In this document: positions 1 through 8,513 of the stretch, piece by piece
Numbering within the stretch: position 1 is the stretch's first letter
Layout: each line of letters begins with the position of its first letter
DNA from: Pyrobaculum islandicum DSM 4184
GTDB taxonomy: Archaea; Thermoproteota; Thermoprotei; Thermoproteales; Thermoproteaceae
Length of the DNA: 64,000 nt
Direction of reading: 5' to 3'
Assembly (NCBI RefSeq): GCF_000015205.1
Contig: NC_008701.1
Coordinates: 1,119,436-1,183,435 of the forward strand
Program-made: the position numbers and the translations under genes
Notes under the pieces: model-generated
The model's database searches: none
What the model saw: the letters and a program-made list of their open reading frames with translations, nothing else
Told to the model about the DNA's origin: nothing

Positions 1-99
1 ACTTCGCCTTTGCAAGAAGAAGAGAGCCTGTTGCCGAGGTAGAACAAATATAACCCCTCTTTACCCTAAATCTTCTTTTTAAAAGGTTCTATTTTTTAT

Positions 100-441
100 G
101 TGCCCATAGTTAGAACTTACGTAGATGAAAAAGGGGAACCTAGGGCACGTATCATAGATGAGGGTGGGAGATATGTTATTTCTTTTGATGTATTTGAGCC
201 GGTTGTAGAACCTCCTTCAGATGCCGAAGTTTTATACATTGGAGAGCGTTACAGAGTGTTTATAAGAAGGCGTAATCTGTTAAATGGTATATGTGAATTT
301 CTCTATTTTCAATTCCACGGTGGAGTTCAATTAATAAATGTAAAATATGTCGGACCTGATGATCCAGATACAGTAATACCGGCGCTACTTAAGGCTTATG
401 AGGAGGAGGTATCCCAACATAAAAAAGATGACAGAAATTAG
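100..441 (+). CDS. Conserved-looking hypothetical protein, 113 aa
   Basis: No family is recognised. The protein is soluble, mixed alpha/beta, with an acidic N-terminal half and a Lys-rich C-terminus. The GTG start at 100 lies about 25 nt after an AT-rich box (TTTTTAAAAG, about 76-85), the usual spacing for leaderless archaeal genes. The 3' end overlaps the convergent small membrane-protein gene by 57 bp. Composition and promoter spacing support a real gene; the function is unknown. Confidence 0.6.
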   Translation: MPIVRTYVDEKGEPRARIIDEGGRYVISFDVFEPVVEPPSDAEVLYIGERYRVFIRRRNLLNGICEFLYFQFHGGVQLINVKYVGPDDPDTVIPALLKAYEEEVSQHKKDDRN

Positions 442-576
442 AAGTATCACAAGGACCTCTTTTATCTTTGGTCTTCTATACTCTGGCGGCGATTTTACCA
501 CAAACACGAGGTAGGTAATTGTGAGTACAATGGCGTACGCCATGGTGGCAACGACTAGGGCAAGTATTGGTTCCAT
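385..576 (-). CDS. Small two-TM membrane protein, 63 aa
   Basis: The protein has two hydrophobic segments (about residues 4-27 and 40-61) separated by a short basic loop (PPEYRRPKIK). The gene diverges from the GH57 gene at 627, with AT-rich TATA-like sequence at 595-612 between them. It overlaps the tail of the upstream hypothetical gene in antisense. No family is recognised; small membrane proteins like this are common in Thermoproteales. Confidence 0.5.
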   Translation of the reverse strand: MEPILALVVATMAYAIVLTITYLVFVVKSPPEYRRPKIKEVLVILLISVIFFMLGYLLLISLK

Positions 577-626
577 ATGTCGCGAATTTTAAAGTGGTCT
601 CTTATATATAGATTCTTTTTAACTCT

Positions 627-2045
627 GTGCTAGCTTTTCACCTCCACCTCTATCAGCCAGAGAGAGCCGACCCGTGGCTCGAGATTATTTTTCCTGAGCC
701 GTCCGCATCTCCCTATAGACACTGGAATGAGCGCATATCACATGAATGTTATGAGCCAAATGCCGAGCTTGGGAACTATCAGTGGGTGAGTTTTGACGTG
801 GGGCCGACACTACTTAATTGGCTTCGTCAAAATAAGCCGCTTGTATACATGGCGTTGTTAGAGGCAGATAGAGCGGGAGCGGAGAGGTGGGGCCATGGCA
901 ATGCGCTTGCGCATCCATATTATCACGTCATCCTTCCGCTCCTTCCGAGGCGAGATAGAGAAGTGCTCATCTACTGGGGGATAGAGTATTTCAAGAGACA
1001 CTTTAGGAGGAGTCCTGAGGGTATGTGGCTCCCAGAGATGGCCGTCGATTACGAGACGCTGGAGGTTTTAGTTGACTACGGCATTTCCTATACAGTGTTG
1101 ACACAAAGTCAGATAAAGGACAGAAGGTCTGGGGGGCCTTATAAAGTGGTGCTTCCAAGCGGTAGGAATATTGCCGTTTTTGTCCGAAATGAGACTCTCT
1201 CTAATAATTTGGCATTTGGCGGATTTGAGAAATTTGTAGAAGCTCTAAGAGGAGTCTCTGGAGATATAGTCATAGCTCTTGATGGAGAGACTTTTGGTCA
1301 CCATATAAAAGGCGCAGAGAAAGCGTTGGCGCAATTTATTGCCAGCCGCCGTGGGGAATTGACAAACTTGGGGAAGCTTTACGAAAATGGCTATATCGGC
1401 GAGGTGGAGATTATTGAAAAAACTTCGTGGAGTTGTCCACACGGCCTCGGAAGATGGAGTAGAGACTGTGGATGCGACGGCCCCGCCCCTTGGAGAGAGG
1501 GGCTGAGGAAGCTAGTGGATTGGGTAGGCGAGGTGGTGGATAAAGTTTTTGATGAAAAATTTGGGGTGCGCGGCTGGCAGATGTTAAAAGAATATATAAA
1601 CGTGATTTTAGGCGGTGATAACTCGGCGTTTTCTCCAGAGGAGCTTAGACTTCTTGAGGCAGAGAGGGCTAAGCTTGCCGCCAATACCAGCGACGCGTGG
1701 TTTTTTGCAAAAGTTGGGATAGAGTTTGGCATCGCTGTGAAATGGGCGCTTAGAGCTGTGGAACTTCTCGGCGATTTGTCGTTACTTGAAGAATTTACGA
1801 AGAGACTTGGCGAGATTGTTTTTGACGGCAAGACGGCCCTAGCCTACTGCCCCATGATTAGAGGCCCGCTTATGGCTGCGATGATGTATATCTCGCTCCT
1901 TACCTCTGGACATACGCCAGAGAAGGTCGGGCCGTATGTAATACGGCAGGTAAACGACGAATTTGAAATTTTTGACGTTAGGACTCGAGACTCATTTCGT
2001 TTTCGCCATGACTTATTATGGGGATTTTTAGAAAGTTTTAAATAA
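627..2045 (+). CDS. Glycoside hydrolase family 57 protein (alpha-amylase/glucanotransferase-like)
   Basis: This is a retaining alpha-glucan-active enzyme of the GH57 fold, 472 aa. Visible motifs are HLHLYQP (residues 5-11), HPYYHVILPL (96-105), GMWLPEMAVD (132-141, E137 being the predicted nucleophile) and ALDGETFGHH (217-226, D219 being the predicted acid). A cysteine-containing WSCPHGLGRW...CGC segment (268-283) is typical of the COG1449 branch. No signal peptide is seen, so it is probably cytoplasmic glycogen or maltodextrin metabolism. The GTG start is about 20 nt after a TATA box (CTTATATATA). The stop overlaps the start of the MFS gene (TAATG), so the two are probably co-transcribed and the transporter may handle a related sugar. 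Confidence 0.9.
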   Translation: MLAFHLHLYQPERADPWLEIIFPEPSASPYRHWNERISHECYEPNAELGNYQWVSFDVGPTLLNWLRQNKPLVYMALLEADRAGAERWGHGNALAHPYYHVILPLLPRRDREVLIYWGIEYFKRHFRRSPEGMWLPEMAVDYETLEVLVDYGISYTVLTQSQIKDRRSGGPYKVVLPSGRNIAVFVRNETLSNNLAFGGFEKFVEALRGVSGDIVIALDGETFGHHIKGAEKALAQFIASRRGELTNLGKLYENGYIGEVEIIEKTSWSCPHGLGRWSRDCGCDGPAPWREGLRKLVDWVGEVVDKVFDEKFGVRGWQMLKEYINVILGGDNSAFSPEELRLLEAERAKLAANTSDAWFFAKVGIEFGIAVKWALRAVELLGDLSLLEEFTKRLGEIVFDGKTALAYCPMIRGPLMAAMMYISLLTSGHTPEKVGPYVIRQVNDEFEIFDVRTRDSFRFRHDLLWGFLESFK

Positions 2046-3286
2046 TGTGTAGAGATTGCGCCATGAAACTTACAGTCTCTTATGTACCTATTTTCGTTGC
2101 GCGTATAGGTTCAGGGGCAAGCGCCTTTTTAGTTGTTAAACTTGCAAGTGGCGGCCATCTAGAGGCCGGTGTTGTTTTGGCTGCCTACCCGTTTCTAGAA
2201 GCGTTAGGTGCATTAATAGCCGGCCGTTGGTCAGATACCCTTGGCCGTAAGAAGACGCTGGTGGTCGGCTATGTGGTGAGGTCGTTGGCCATGCTTATGT
2301 TGGCTTGGGCTTTTTTTACACATACATCTCCTGTCTTGGAGGCGTTTTTAAACGGCGTGATTGGGCTTACGACGGCGTTTATACTCACAGCATCGCTTAC
2401 AATGGCTACGGACTTAACTGAGGTTAAAAATAGGGGGGTGGGCATGGGCGGTTTTGAATTTATAAATCTTGCTAGCTATGGCGTTGGGTATCTAATTGGT
2501 TCGGCGTTATATACATTATTTAAAGGGCCGGCGGCTTATTTGACAATAGCGATAGTCACAGCGTTGGCAACACCTATTTTTGCAAAATTTCTCATAGAAA
2601 CTAGGCCGGTCGCGCCGGTCGGCGGTAAATTTTTGTTGTCAGTTCTACCGCCCTCTGCTGTAGTTCTGTTGCCGGTTTGGTTTGCCCTTACTACAATTAT
2701 AGGTCTCGGGATGTTTGCCCCGAGAGTTCTTCAAGTGAGCCGTGAAACAAGTAGCATAGCTGAAAGCATAGTGGGAAGACTTGGCGAGAGTCTTATAGTT
2801 GGTGTTTTATTTATTGGGGCATTGTCTCTCCTAGGCGTAGGCGCTATTTTCTTTGGCAGACTCGCGGATAGATGGGGGCGCGTGAAGACATTTAGACTCG
2901 GCCTTGTTGGCGGTCTTGCGGCTCTCTTAGTCTTAAACATTGCGCTTCACCTTGGGCTGGGGCCTCTTGAGTCTATAGCTTTAACAGCGCCCCTACTCTT
3001 TTTAACATCTGCGATAGGGCCTAGTATTTTGGCGTTGATAGGAGACGAGGCTGATATTAGATACAGGGGAACCACCATGGGGATATACAGTGTAGTACTA
3101 GGCCTTGGCATAGGCATAGGTAGTCTCCTCGGCGGTGCTATATCCTCTATAAGCCGTCAATACGCGATTAACGGCCTTGCGACAGCCGCGTTAGGAGTTT
3201 ATGTCGTTATGACAACAATACATATATTATTGGCAAAGACATATAAAACCTATGTAAAAGACACTATATTTGTAGCGACGCGATAA
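2045..3286 (+). CDS. Major facilitator superfamily transporter
   Basis: This is a 413-aa membrane transporter with about 12 hydrophobic segments. The MFS loop 2-3 motif occurs twice, GRWSDTLGRKK (about 59-69) and GRLADRWGRVK (about 275-285), one in each half, as expected from the internal duplication of the family. The ATG at 2045 overlaps the GH57 stop codon; an in-frame ATG at 2069 (MKLTVSY) would remove a short Cys-containing leader and may be the true start. Substrate is unknown; coupling to a GH57 gene makes a sugar or glucan product plausible, but this is inference only. Confidence 0.85.
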   Translation: MCRDCAMKLTVSYVPIFVARIGSGASAFLVVKLASGGHLEAGVVLAAYPFLEALGALIAGRWSDTLGRKKTLVVGYVVRSLAMLMLAWAFFTHTSPVLEAFLNGVIGLTTAFILTASLTMATDLTEVKNRGVGMGGFEFINLASYGVGYLIGSALYTLFKGPAAYLTIAIVTALATPIFAKFLIETRPVAPVGGKFLLSVLPPSAVVLLPVWFALTTIIGLGMFAPRVLQVSRETSSIAESIVGRLGESLIVGVLFIGALSLLGVGAIFFGRLADRWGRVKTFRLGLVGGLAALLVLNIALHLGLGPLESIALTAPLLFLTSAIGPSILALIGDEADIRYRGTTMGIYSVVLGLGIGIGSLLGGAISSISRQYAINGLATAALGVYVVMTTIHILLAKTYKTYVKDTIFVATR

Positions 3287-3324
3287 TCTTATAAACCTGG
3301 GGATTTACGTTAGGCAATGCTGGG

Positions 3325-4320
3325 GTGTGTATTGACTACTATAGGGAACTTATAAGGGGGGGTAGTTATAAGGTCTCTACTGCAGAAGAGGCAAGGTGCT
3401 TCTCAATTCTTTTCGATAGAGAAGTGGCTCCTGGCGAGGAGATCTCTCTCGGCGAGCTTGCGCCAAGGCCTAGACACAATCGTGTTTTTGAAAACTCTCT
3501 GGAGTTATTTACTGCCGGCCTGCCGACTCCTCTTCTGAAAATTTCTGGAGAGCCTAAGGAGGCCTACGCCAAGCTCGAGTGGTATAATCCCTTTAGCGCA
3601 AGTGTCAAAGATAGAACTGTCTACTACCTATTGAAATCGACATACGGCGATTGGGTTGTAGAGGTGTCAAGTGGTAATGTGGCGATTGCGCTGTCTGCTC
3701 TAGGTAATGTATTCAGAAAGAGAGTGAAGGTATATCTCCCAACTGCCGGGAGATACGTAGTGCCTTTCTTAGACTACCTAGGTGCTGAATATCAACTCTT
3801 AGATGTGTCTATGACAATAGAGGCTCTTGAACTTCTTGAAAAAGATATTAGGGAGGGCGCGGCGCACCCAAACCAGTTTTTTAACGATATAAACTTTATA
3901 GCGCATTTACGCACCGCCGCCGAGTTAGATTGGCAACTCTCCTCAGTAGGGAAAAAGCCCAGCCATATCATAGCTGCCTTAGGCACCTCCGGCCATGCCT
4001 CAGCACTAGGTTTTTACTTCGGCGCTAGATATGGAACCAAGCTAATTGCTGTACAGCCCAGAGACTGGATACCTGGAATCAGGAGAGTAGAGAGCGGTAT
4101 GAAATGGATTAAATTAGTCGACGCCGAGATTGTCGAAGTTTCGCTAAGAGAGGCTCTTGAAGGTGTACGTAAATTTGCCAAGAGCTTCGGCCTGTTAATA
4201 GGCCCGAGCGCAGGCGCCGTCTATACCGCGTTTCTAAGACAGAGCGCTTCGGGAGTCTATGCTATGGTTTTTCCAGATAATCTATTTAAATATTCTCTGT
4301 TGTTAGAGCAGTTTAAGTAG
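3325..4320 (+). CDS. PLP-dependent enzyme of the cysteine synthase family
   Basis: This 331-aa fold-type II PLP enzyme carries the N-P-x-S-x-S-x-K-D-R motif (NPFSASVKDR, 88-97) with K95 as the predicted Schiff-base lysine. It also has a substrate-loop motif SSGNVAIAL (about 115) and a phosphate-binding GTSGHASALG segment. The N-terminal 60 residues extend beyond a minimal cysteine synthase, as in archaeal O-phosphoserine sulfhydrylase-like proteins. Product could be cysteine from O-acetyl- or O-phosphoserine, or a related beta-replacement; the sequence alone does not decide. The GTG start is 27 nt after TATA (CTTATAAACC). The 3' end overlaps the convergent gene by 8 bp. Confidence 0.8.
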   Translation: MCIDYYRELIRGGSYKVSTAEEARCFSILFDREVAPGEEISLGELAPRPRHNRVFENSLELFTAGLPTPLLKISGEPKEAYAKLEWYNPFSASVKDRTVYYLLKSTYGDWVVEVSSGNVAIALSALGNVFRKRVKVYLPTAGRYVVPFLDYLGAEYQLLDVSMTIEALELLEKDIREGAAHPNQFFNDINFIAHLRTAAELDWQLSSVGKKPSHIIAALGTSGHASALGFYFGARYGTKLIAVQPRDWIPGIRRVESGMKWIKLVDAEIVEVSLREALEGVRKFAKSFGLLIGPSAGAVYTAFLRQSASGVYAMVFPDNLFKYSLLLEQFK

Positions 4321-5011
4321 TCTCCCTCCTTTTTAATATAATTAGCTCGGCCTTTCTCCCTCCACAACCTTCTACCGTTATTGACCCGACAATATCGTAT
4401 TGGTCAAGTAACTTACCTATATCAGGCGTAGGCGATTTTATTTTAATAGTCTTCAGATCTATATCTACGTTGCCACATGTGAGGCAGACCCCTACGGCTT
4501 TATCTAGCGCGTTTGACGCACAAATATACCTAGCTTTTGGAGCAAGCGGCGCCACTTTATCCCAATCTAACAGGGAGTTAAAAACTATAGCAATAGAACG
4601 TGCGTTAGGTATCTCGCCTGTAAAACGTTCAAGTCTCTTTGCAATGCTTTCCAGGCGTTTTGTAGACACAGAGTCTGTATATAAGACGACGTCAACTTTG
4701 CTCAATATAGCAACAGCATCTGGCGTCAGTACATCGCCAGCCACATCTATTAGATAGATACCTTCGAGCTCCGGCTCTGGTAAAATTCTCTCAAGCCTAA
4801 GCCTATGTAACAACCGCCTACCTCTCCCAGGTATTAGATAGCTCTCGACAAATCCCTGTTTTCTCAGAGAGACAAGCGCGGCCCTTAGAGTCCTCGTCGC
4901 AAGCCCAGTCCCCCTTTGTATATCTTCAAAAGTAAACCAAGTCTTGCCATGGTAAATAACTTCAAATGCCATGTAGTAAAGTACTAATCTCTGTGATGGT
5001 GTTAAACCCAC
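4313..5011 (-). CDS. Winged-HTH protein with degenerate tetrapyrrole-methylase-like domain
   Basis: This is a 232-aa protein. Residues 1-70 form a winged helix-turn-helix (GLATRTLRAALVSLRKQGF recognition region, basic wing RGRRLLHR). From residue 84 the sequence GIYLIDVAGDVLTPDAVAIL continues as the opening of tetrapyrrole (precorrin/diphthine-type) methylases (G-x-G-P-G-D-P-x-x-L-T followed by A-D-V-V-L-Y), but the glycine-rich SAM loop is eroded. This suggests a methylase fold reused as a ligand sensor. A CLTCG pair lies near residue 170. The GTG start follows TATA (TTTTATAAG) by about 25 nt. Function is inferred, not shown. Confidence 0.6.
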   Translation of the reverse strand: MGLTPSQRLVLYYMAFEVIYHGKTWFTFEDIQRGTGLATRTLRAALVSLRKQGFVESYLIPGRGRRLLHRLRLERILPEPELEGIYLIDVAGDVLTPDAVAILSKVDVVLYTDSVSTKRLESIAKRLERFTGEIPNARSIAIVFNSLLDWDKVAPLAPKARYICASNALDKAVGVCLTCGNVDIDLKTIKIKSPTPDIGKLLDQYDIVGSITVEGCGGRKAELIILKRRETT

Positions 5012-5045
5012 GGAGTCTATAGTATTGACGTCTTATAAAACTATA

Positions 5046-5188
5046 GGTGGGAGAGCTCCCTCTGCGGCGCCGAACGCCCCAACGGGCGGGGCAGGGGCGA
5101 GAGGGATTGGCCGTGCCCGCGCAGACGGGCTCGGCAGAATCAGCCGGCCCCCAGGGCCAAGTGGCTCATGGAAGTGAGAAGTTTACAA
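5046..5188 (-). ncRNA. TnpB right-end structured segment (predicted omega RNA), remnant
   Basis: This GC-rich segment immediately follows the stop of the broken TnpB at 5191. It shares landmarks with the other TnpB copies: a short leader containing CATGA..., then TTGGCCCTGGGGGCC, then GCCGAGCCCGTCTGCGCGGGCACGGCC hairpins (minus strand). In IS200/IS605-type elements the region spanning the TnpB 3' end and the right end is transcribed as the guide (omega/re) RNA. Here the protein gene is dead, so this is probably a relic. The call rests on recurrence of the structure at several TnpB genes in the window. Confidence 0.45.
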
Positions 5189-5190
5189 GT

Positions 5191-6104
5191 TTAAAAGCTA
5201 GTCGCCGAAAAAGCGGGTTGTTTCTGGAGGAGCTCCCAGTACCTCCTCTTTGTCCACAATAGCGGAATTCTGTCTCTGTGGTCGGCGAAGCCGCAGGAGG
5301 GGCATCGCGTTACGCGTCTCCTCTCCTCTACCATATTTACGCCGCAACGAGGGCAGACCGTGTTGTATAGCCTGTTCTTCGAGACGGCTTATCTCCTCGT
5401 GAAGTCTCTCCAACTCCCTTTATCGTGGACTCGTCCGGCAGACGCAGAACTCTCCTACTAAGCATCCTATCTCTCACGATGCTGACCACTATGCCGTAGT
5501 CGAGATGGTTGATGTCTACGACGACAATCGCCTTGGACTCCGCCGGCTGAACCTCTCTGGCAAAGACGAGGGCGACGTAAAGTTTGTTGTAGGTCGGCTC
5601 CTTGCCCTTCCGTCTCTCCATGCTGAAGAATGCGAGCTTAAGTCTCGCGCCATCCTGGAGTCTCTTCTTTATCCACTCAACGGTCTGCCGTCGGAGACGG
5701 ACAGCGAACGGCGACATTCCGCACTCTAATAATGCCACTCTTGAGGTCGACGAAGACCGCTCTACTTACGTCTCTCTCGTCCTCGACCCTAAGTTGGGTG
5801 TTCAACGGGACTGCCCTGTAGAACGCCACATCGCGCTAGAGGAATTTGGCGTAATTCACGATGGTCCTCCCCAACCCATACTTGGAAAATACCTCCTCTA
5901 TTATCCTATGGGCGAGCTCTTGCTTGTCCGGCATCAACGTGGCATCTAGCTCCTCCGTCGTGAGTTTCAGCTCTTCTTGCCCCGTTCATTAAGTAGTCTT
6001 CTCACATACTCCTCTACTGCTAGGCACATCCTAGCGGCGAGGTTTAGGACGTCTGGCCTCTTCTTGGCAAACCGCCACGGTATCTCTACCTTTAGCGTTC
6101 ATGT
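5191..6104 (-). pseudogene. TnpB (IS200/IS605-type) pseudogene, frameshifted and deleted
   Basis: Pieces align in order, in several frames, with the intact TnpB at 41688: an N-terminal KVEIPWRFAKKRPDVLNLAARM (about 6090-6025), a middle FAVRLRRQTVEWIKKRLQ...LYVALVFAREVQP...VVVDIN segment (about 5730-5500), and a C-terminal zinc ribbon CPRCG...CPSCGFADHRD ending YWELLQKQPAFSATSF (5191). Most of the helical linker and the RuvC-II segment are missing and stops interrupt the frame. A conserved left flank (GTTGGTTATG...GCGCATGGGG, 6130-6160) is shared with the copy at 7936. It is not functional as protein. Confidence 0.85.
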
Positions 6105-6256
6105 GCGTATATGGATGGGCTGAAATTTCCGTTGGTTATGAAAAGCGCATGGGGCAAGCCAAAAGTTCCGGCCACGAAAGCGACGAAGATAATTGTCGGC
6201 GCTGTCCACGCGACAAACTAAAACAACCCCCTTTTCCGCCCTAGACCCCCTTGCTT

Positions 6257-6289
6257 CACCTGCTGGACCCGGCCTGGGTTTGGCAAGTG
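6257..6289. repeat. Divergent copy of the 33-bp element palindrome
   Basis: An imperfect palindrome beginning CACCTGC and ending GGCAAGTG, exactly 33 bp, matches the four better-conserved copies at 8345, 38579, 40728 and 41596 in length and outer arms. The centre has diverged. A CGCTTTTCTC box follows at 6302 and an ATG at 6324, the same order as in the 6.5-kb element, so this stretch is likely a remnant of that element family. Confidence 0.5.
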
Positions 6290-6323
6290 TGCCGCACCTC
6301 TCGCTTTTCTCTCTCGGCGGAGC

Positions 6324-6479
6324 ATGCGGACGTTGGTCGCATTCCTAGCGACGATGGCAAGGAGCATAGTCGCGACATGGTATACGGCCAACACGCTTGC
6401 AAACCGTCCTCCAAATGTTTACACTCTGCAAGAAAACAACAAACTTTATTTCTTACAAGTTGCCCATATTTCATGCTAA
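6324..6479 (+). CDS. Possible small remnant ORF of the mobile element, 51 aa
   Basis: An ATG 22 nt after a CGCTTTTCTC box opens a 51-aa frame beginning MRTLVAFLATMARSIVATWY. Its N-terminus is hydrophobic. The 3' end runs into the promoter and first codons of the cgi121 gene, so it may be a truncated element gene that stops by chance. Support is the preceding palindrome and promoter box only. Confidence 0.25.
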   Translation: MRTLVAFLATMARSIVATWYTANTLANRPPNVYTLQENNKLYFLQVAHISC

Positions 6480-6859
6480 AAATGCGTTGTGGAGAGGAGG
6501 TTTGCCTAAAAGTGGAAAAGGTATCTAGCCCCGTTTTTGAGGCGCCAAGTGGCGCCTTAACTATTTGCGTAAAGCCCGGCACCTTTTCGCACTGGCTTGA
6601 GTTGGCCCAGGCGCTGTATTACGCCTACCACTGGAGAGGTCCCGCAAGAAACCCCAACATCTCAGCCCTCATGTTTCTCAGTGGGAAAGAGCAAATCAGA
6701 GATGCGCTAACTATCTCTGCCACTTCTGGAGAAGCTATATGCGCTACCCTAGGCACAAGGGAAGTCCTGGAAGAGGTCTCAAAAGGAGAGCCGTACTATC
6801 CAGAGGAGTCTTTTGACCCGTGGAAAATCACAAGATTTGCACTAGACCTAGCCTCTTAG
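6473..6859 (+). CDS. cgi121: KEOPS complex subunit Cgi121
   Basis: This 128-aa protein fits the Cgi121/TPRKB family: the signature NISALMFLSGKEQIRDAL corresponds to the family's hydrophobic-LSG-x-x-Q-I motif, followed by GEAICATLG. Cgi121 is the tRNA-binding subunit of KEOPS, which makes t6A37 on ANN-decoding tRNAs together with Kae1, Bud32 and Pcc1. The start at ATG 6473 (or 6482) is chosen because TATA (CTTTATTT, about 6444) lies 25-30 nt upstream; the open frame reaching back to 6251 runs through mobile-element debris. No other KEOPS gene is nearby. Confidence 0.8.
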   Translation: MLKMRCGEEVCLKVEKVSSPVFEAPSGALTICVKPGTFSHWLELAQALYYAYHWRGPARNPNISALMFLSGKEQIRDALTISATSGEAICATLGTREVLEEVSKGEPYYPEESFDPWKITRFALDLAS

Positions 6860-6867
6860 GTTTTTCA

Positions 6868-7046
6868 CCGCTATATGTCCCCCTATCTCTCTCTTGGCCC
6901 CTCCCCGGGGGACTTAAGGGCCCGCCTCGGGTACACCGGGGCGAGAGGGCGGGTCATGCGGGGGCCGGCCGCGAGTCGCTTGTTTTTACAACAGTTTGGC
7001 GCCCCCGTCTGCCGCCCCAGGGGCCAAACGCCGTTCATGAAATAAG
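6868..7046 (-). ncRNA. TnpB right end / predicted omega RNA (group A)
   Basis: This GC-rich structured stretch follows the TnpB at 7052 (minus strand). It closely matches the one downstream of the intact TnpB: both have TTCATGAACGGCGT, GGCGGCAGACGGGGGCGC, a CCCGCCCTCTCGCCCCGGTG arm and the same terminal AGAGAGATAGGGGGAC followed by a TAG. The conserved end at about 6870 marks the right boundary of the insertion, only about 10 bp from the stop of cgi121. Predicted as the guide-RNA scaffold plus transposon right end. Confidence 0.5.
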
Positions 7047-7051
7047 AAAAC

Positions 7052-7936
7052 TTACGAGGTTAAAAATGTGACGGCCGCCGAAAAAGTGGGTTGTTTTGTT
7101 TTCTGGAGGATTTCCCAGTAGCGTTTTTCTGCCCATATCACCGGCACGTTGTCTCTATGTGCCTTGAAGCCGCAGGCGGGACAGCGCATGAAGCGGCCGT
7201 TTTCCTCAACCATCTTAGCGTTGCATTTGGGGCAGATGGTCGAATACAGTCGCTCCTCCAAATACGGCAGTCCGTACCACTGCGCGAGCGCCTGTAGGCG
7301 CTTCCTTAGTTGTCCCAAACCGTCTAGGAGGTGCTTCTTCACTCCGTCTCCGTTCCTCTCCTTCAGCTCCCGGTAGGTGTCGTCTTCCATCGTGTCCAAC
7401 GCGATCGCGGCTTGGTGCTCTCTGGCCAGCTTTATAATCTCACGCGTAGCGTTTATAACGATGTCTCGGATTATGCCATAGCGCTTCGTCTTAAGCTTCC
7501 ACAGCTGTCTCTGGAGGTCTAACGCTCTACGCGGGTCTCTGTCCTCGTCTACCTTAGCCAAAGCTCTACTCAGCTGTCTTATGTGGACGTGGATCCTCTC
7601 CAGTTTCTGAACCCGCCCCCTCTTGGGGAACTTCAATAGCTCCACGACACGACCGTCGACCACGAGACCAACTTTTATGTAGTGGTCCAACCGGTTGACG
7701 TCAACAACGACAATAGCCCTGGGCTCCACCGGCGTCACCTCTCTAGCGAACACCAACGCGACGTATAGGCCACCAAATGTCGGCTCCTTCTTACCACCTC
7801 TCTTCTCAACGCCGAGGAACGCTAGTTTCAACTCGGCGCCCTCTTCCATCCTTACGGCGGGGTCTAGGACGTCTGGCCTCTCTTCTACCAACTGCCAGGG
7901 GATTTCAACCCTCAGTGTCCGGTAGACTTGGCCCAT
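7052..7936 (-). pseudogene. TnpB with in-frame internal deletion, 294 aa
   Basis: The open frame aligns with the 423-aa TnpB at 41688 except that residues about 28-157 are missing: MGQVYRTLRVEIPWQLVEER joins directly to EEGAELKLAF. The deletion is exactly 129 codons, so the frame is kept. RuvC-like and zinc-ribbon parts are intact (VVVDVNRLDH, ALDTMED, CPKCN...CPACGFKAHRDN). Loss of most of the N-terminal nucleic-acid-binding lobe makes guided DNA cleavage unlikely, although a short stable protein could be made. I class it as a pseudogene, but a minimal or repressor-like TnpB derivative is an alternative. Confidence 0.7.
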
Positions 7937-8067
7937 GGGCGTACATGTGGCGGAGGGTGAAATCTCTGTTGGTTATGGAGGGCGCATGGGGGCAGGCCGA
8001 AAGTTTTACAAGACAAACCCACGGCGCCGTGCCCCGCCTCAGAGCTGGTGAAACCCGCCCCTCCCCT

Positions 8068-8227
8068 CCGGCGCCGTCGTGAAGGCGGCGTTGAGAGACG
8101 CGTGCCGGCCATGTTGTTGACCTTCGCCGCCACAAGAACAACCGTCGTCGTAAGCAACGTGTTGATACCCGCCGGCGTCATACGCCGCCGTTGCCGCCCC
8201 TCGCGTTGTTCATACCAGTGCCGATAG
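8068..8227 (+). pseudogene. 3' fragment of an element membrane-protein gene
   Basis: This stretch is nearly identical to the last third of the membrane-protein gene at 41124-41468, including ACAACCGTCGTCGTAAGCAA, the apparent frameshift after GCCGGCGTCATA and the following proline-rich frame. The 5' two thirds are absent. It shows that a second copy of the 6.5-kb element family once lay next to the tRNA gene. Confidence 0.75.
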
Positions 8228-8344
8228 TCGCGGCGTTGGCGACACTCACGACGATAACCGCCGTAAACCCGTTTTTTTTTAACCCGTCTACACCTCTAAC
8301 GCAATCTCTCGCCAACCTCTTTGCCACTTTCTACTCCCTCGGTT

Positions 8345-8377
8345 CACCTGCCTGACGACGCCGCTGTTAGGCAGGTG
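8345..8377. repeat. 33-bp element palindrome (copy near tRNA)
   Basis: Arms CACCTGCCTGAC and GTTAGGCAGGTG flank CGCCGCT. It is followed by GTCGAAATAGTTGAAAG (8380-8396), the same downstream string as at 40728. A GGCTTTTTCG box (8405) precedes a GTG at 8434 by 29 nt, the same architecture as in the intact element. Confidence 0.8.
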
Positions 8378-8433
8378 AGTCGAAATAGTTGAAAGAATGT
8401 TCCTGGCTTTTTCGCACATGTGGAGAGGGAGGT

Positions 8434-8490
8434 GTGAAGATGTCGCATACATTGCAAAAGCCCCCACTACGGATTAGGGGAAAAATTTAA
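8434..8490 (+). pseudogene. Truncated start of an element gene
   Basis: A GTG 57 bp after the palindrome and 29 nt after the CTTTTT box opens an 18-codon frame (MKMSHTLQKPPLRIRGKI) that ends inside the AT-rich promoter of the tRNA gene. The upstream control region is well preserved but the coding part is cut off, which marks the edge of the element remnant at the tRNA promoter. Confidence 0.4.
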
Positions 8491-8513
8491 AAACTATAGT
8501 GAGGTAACAAACA

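Noticed and set aside
6251-6472. N-terminal extension of the cgi121 frame
   Set aside because: The extra 74 codons cross a palindrome and element debris, and the TATA box lies just before the internal ATG at 6473.
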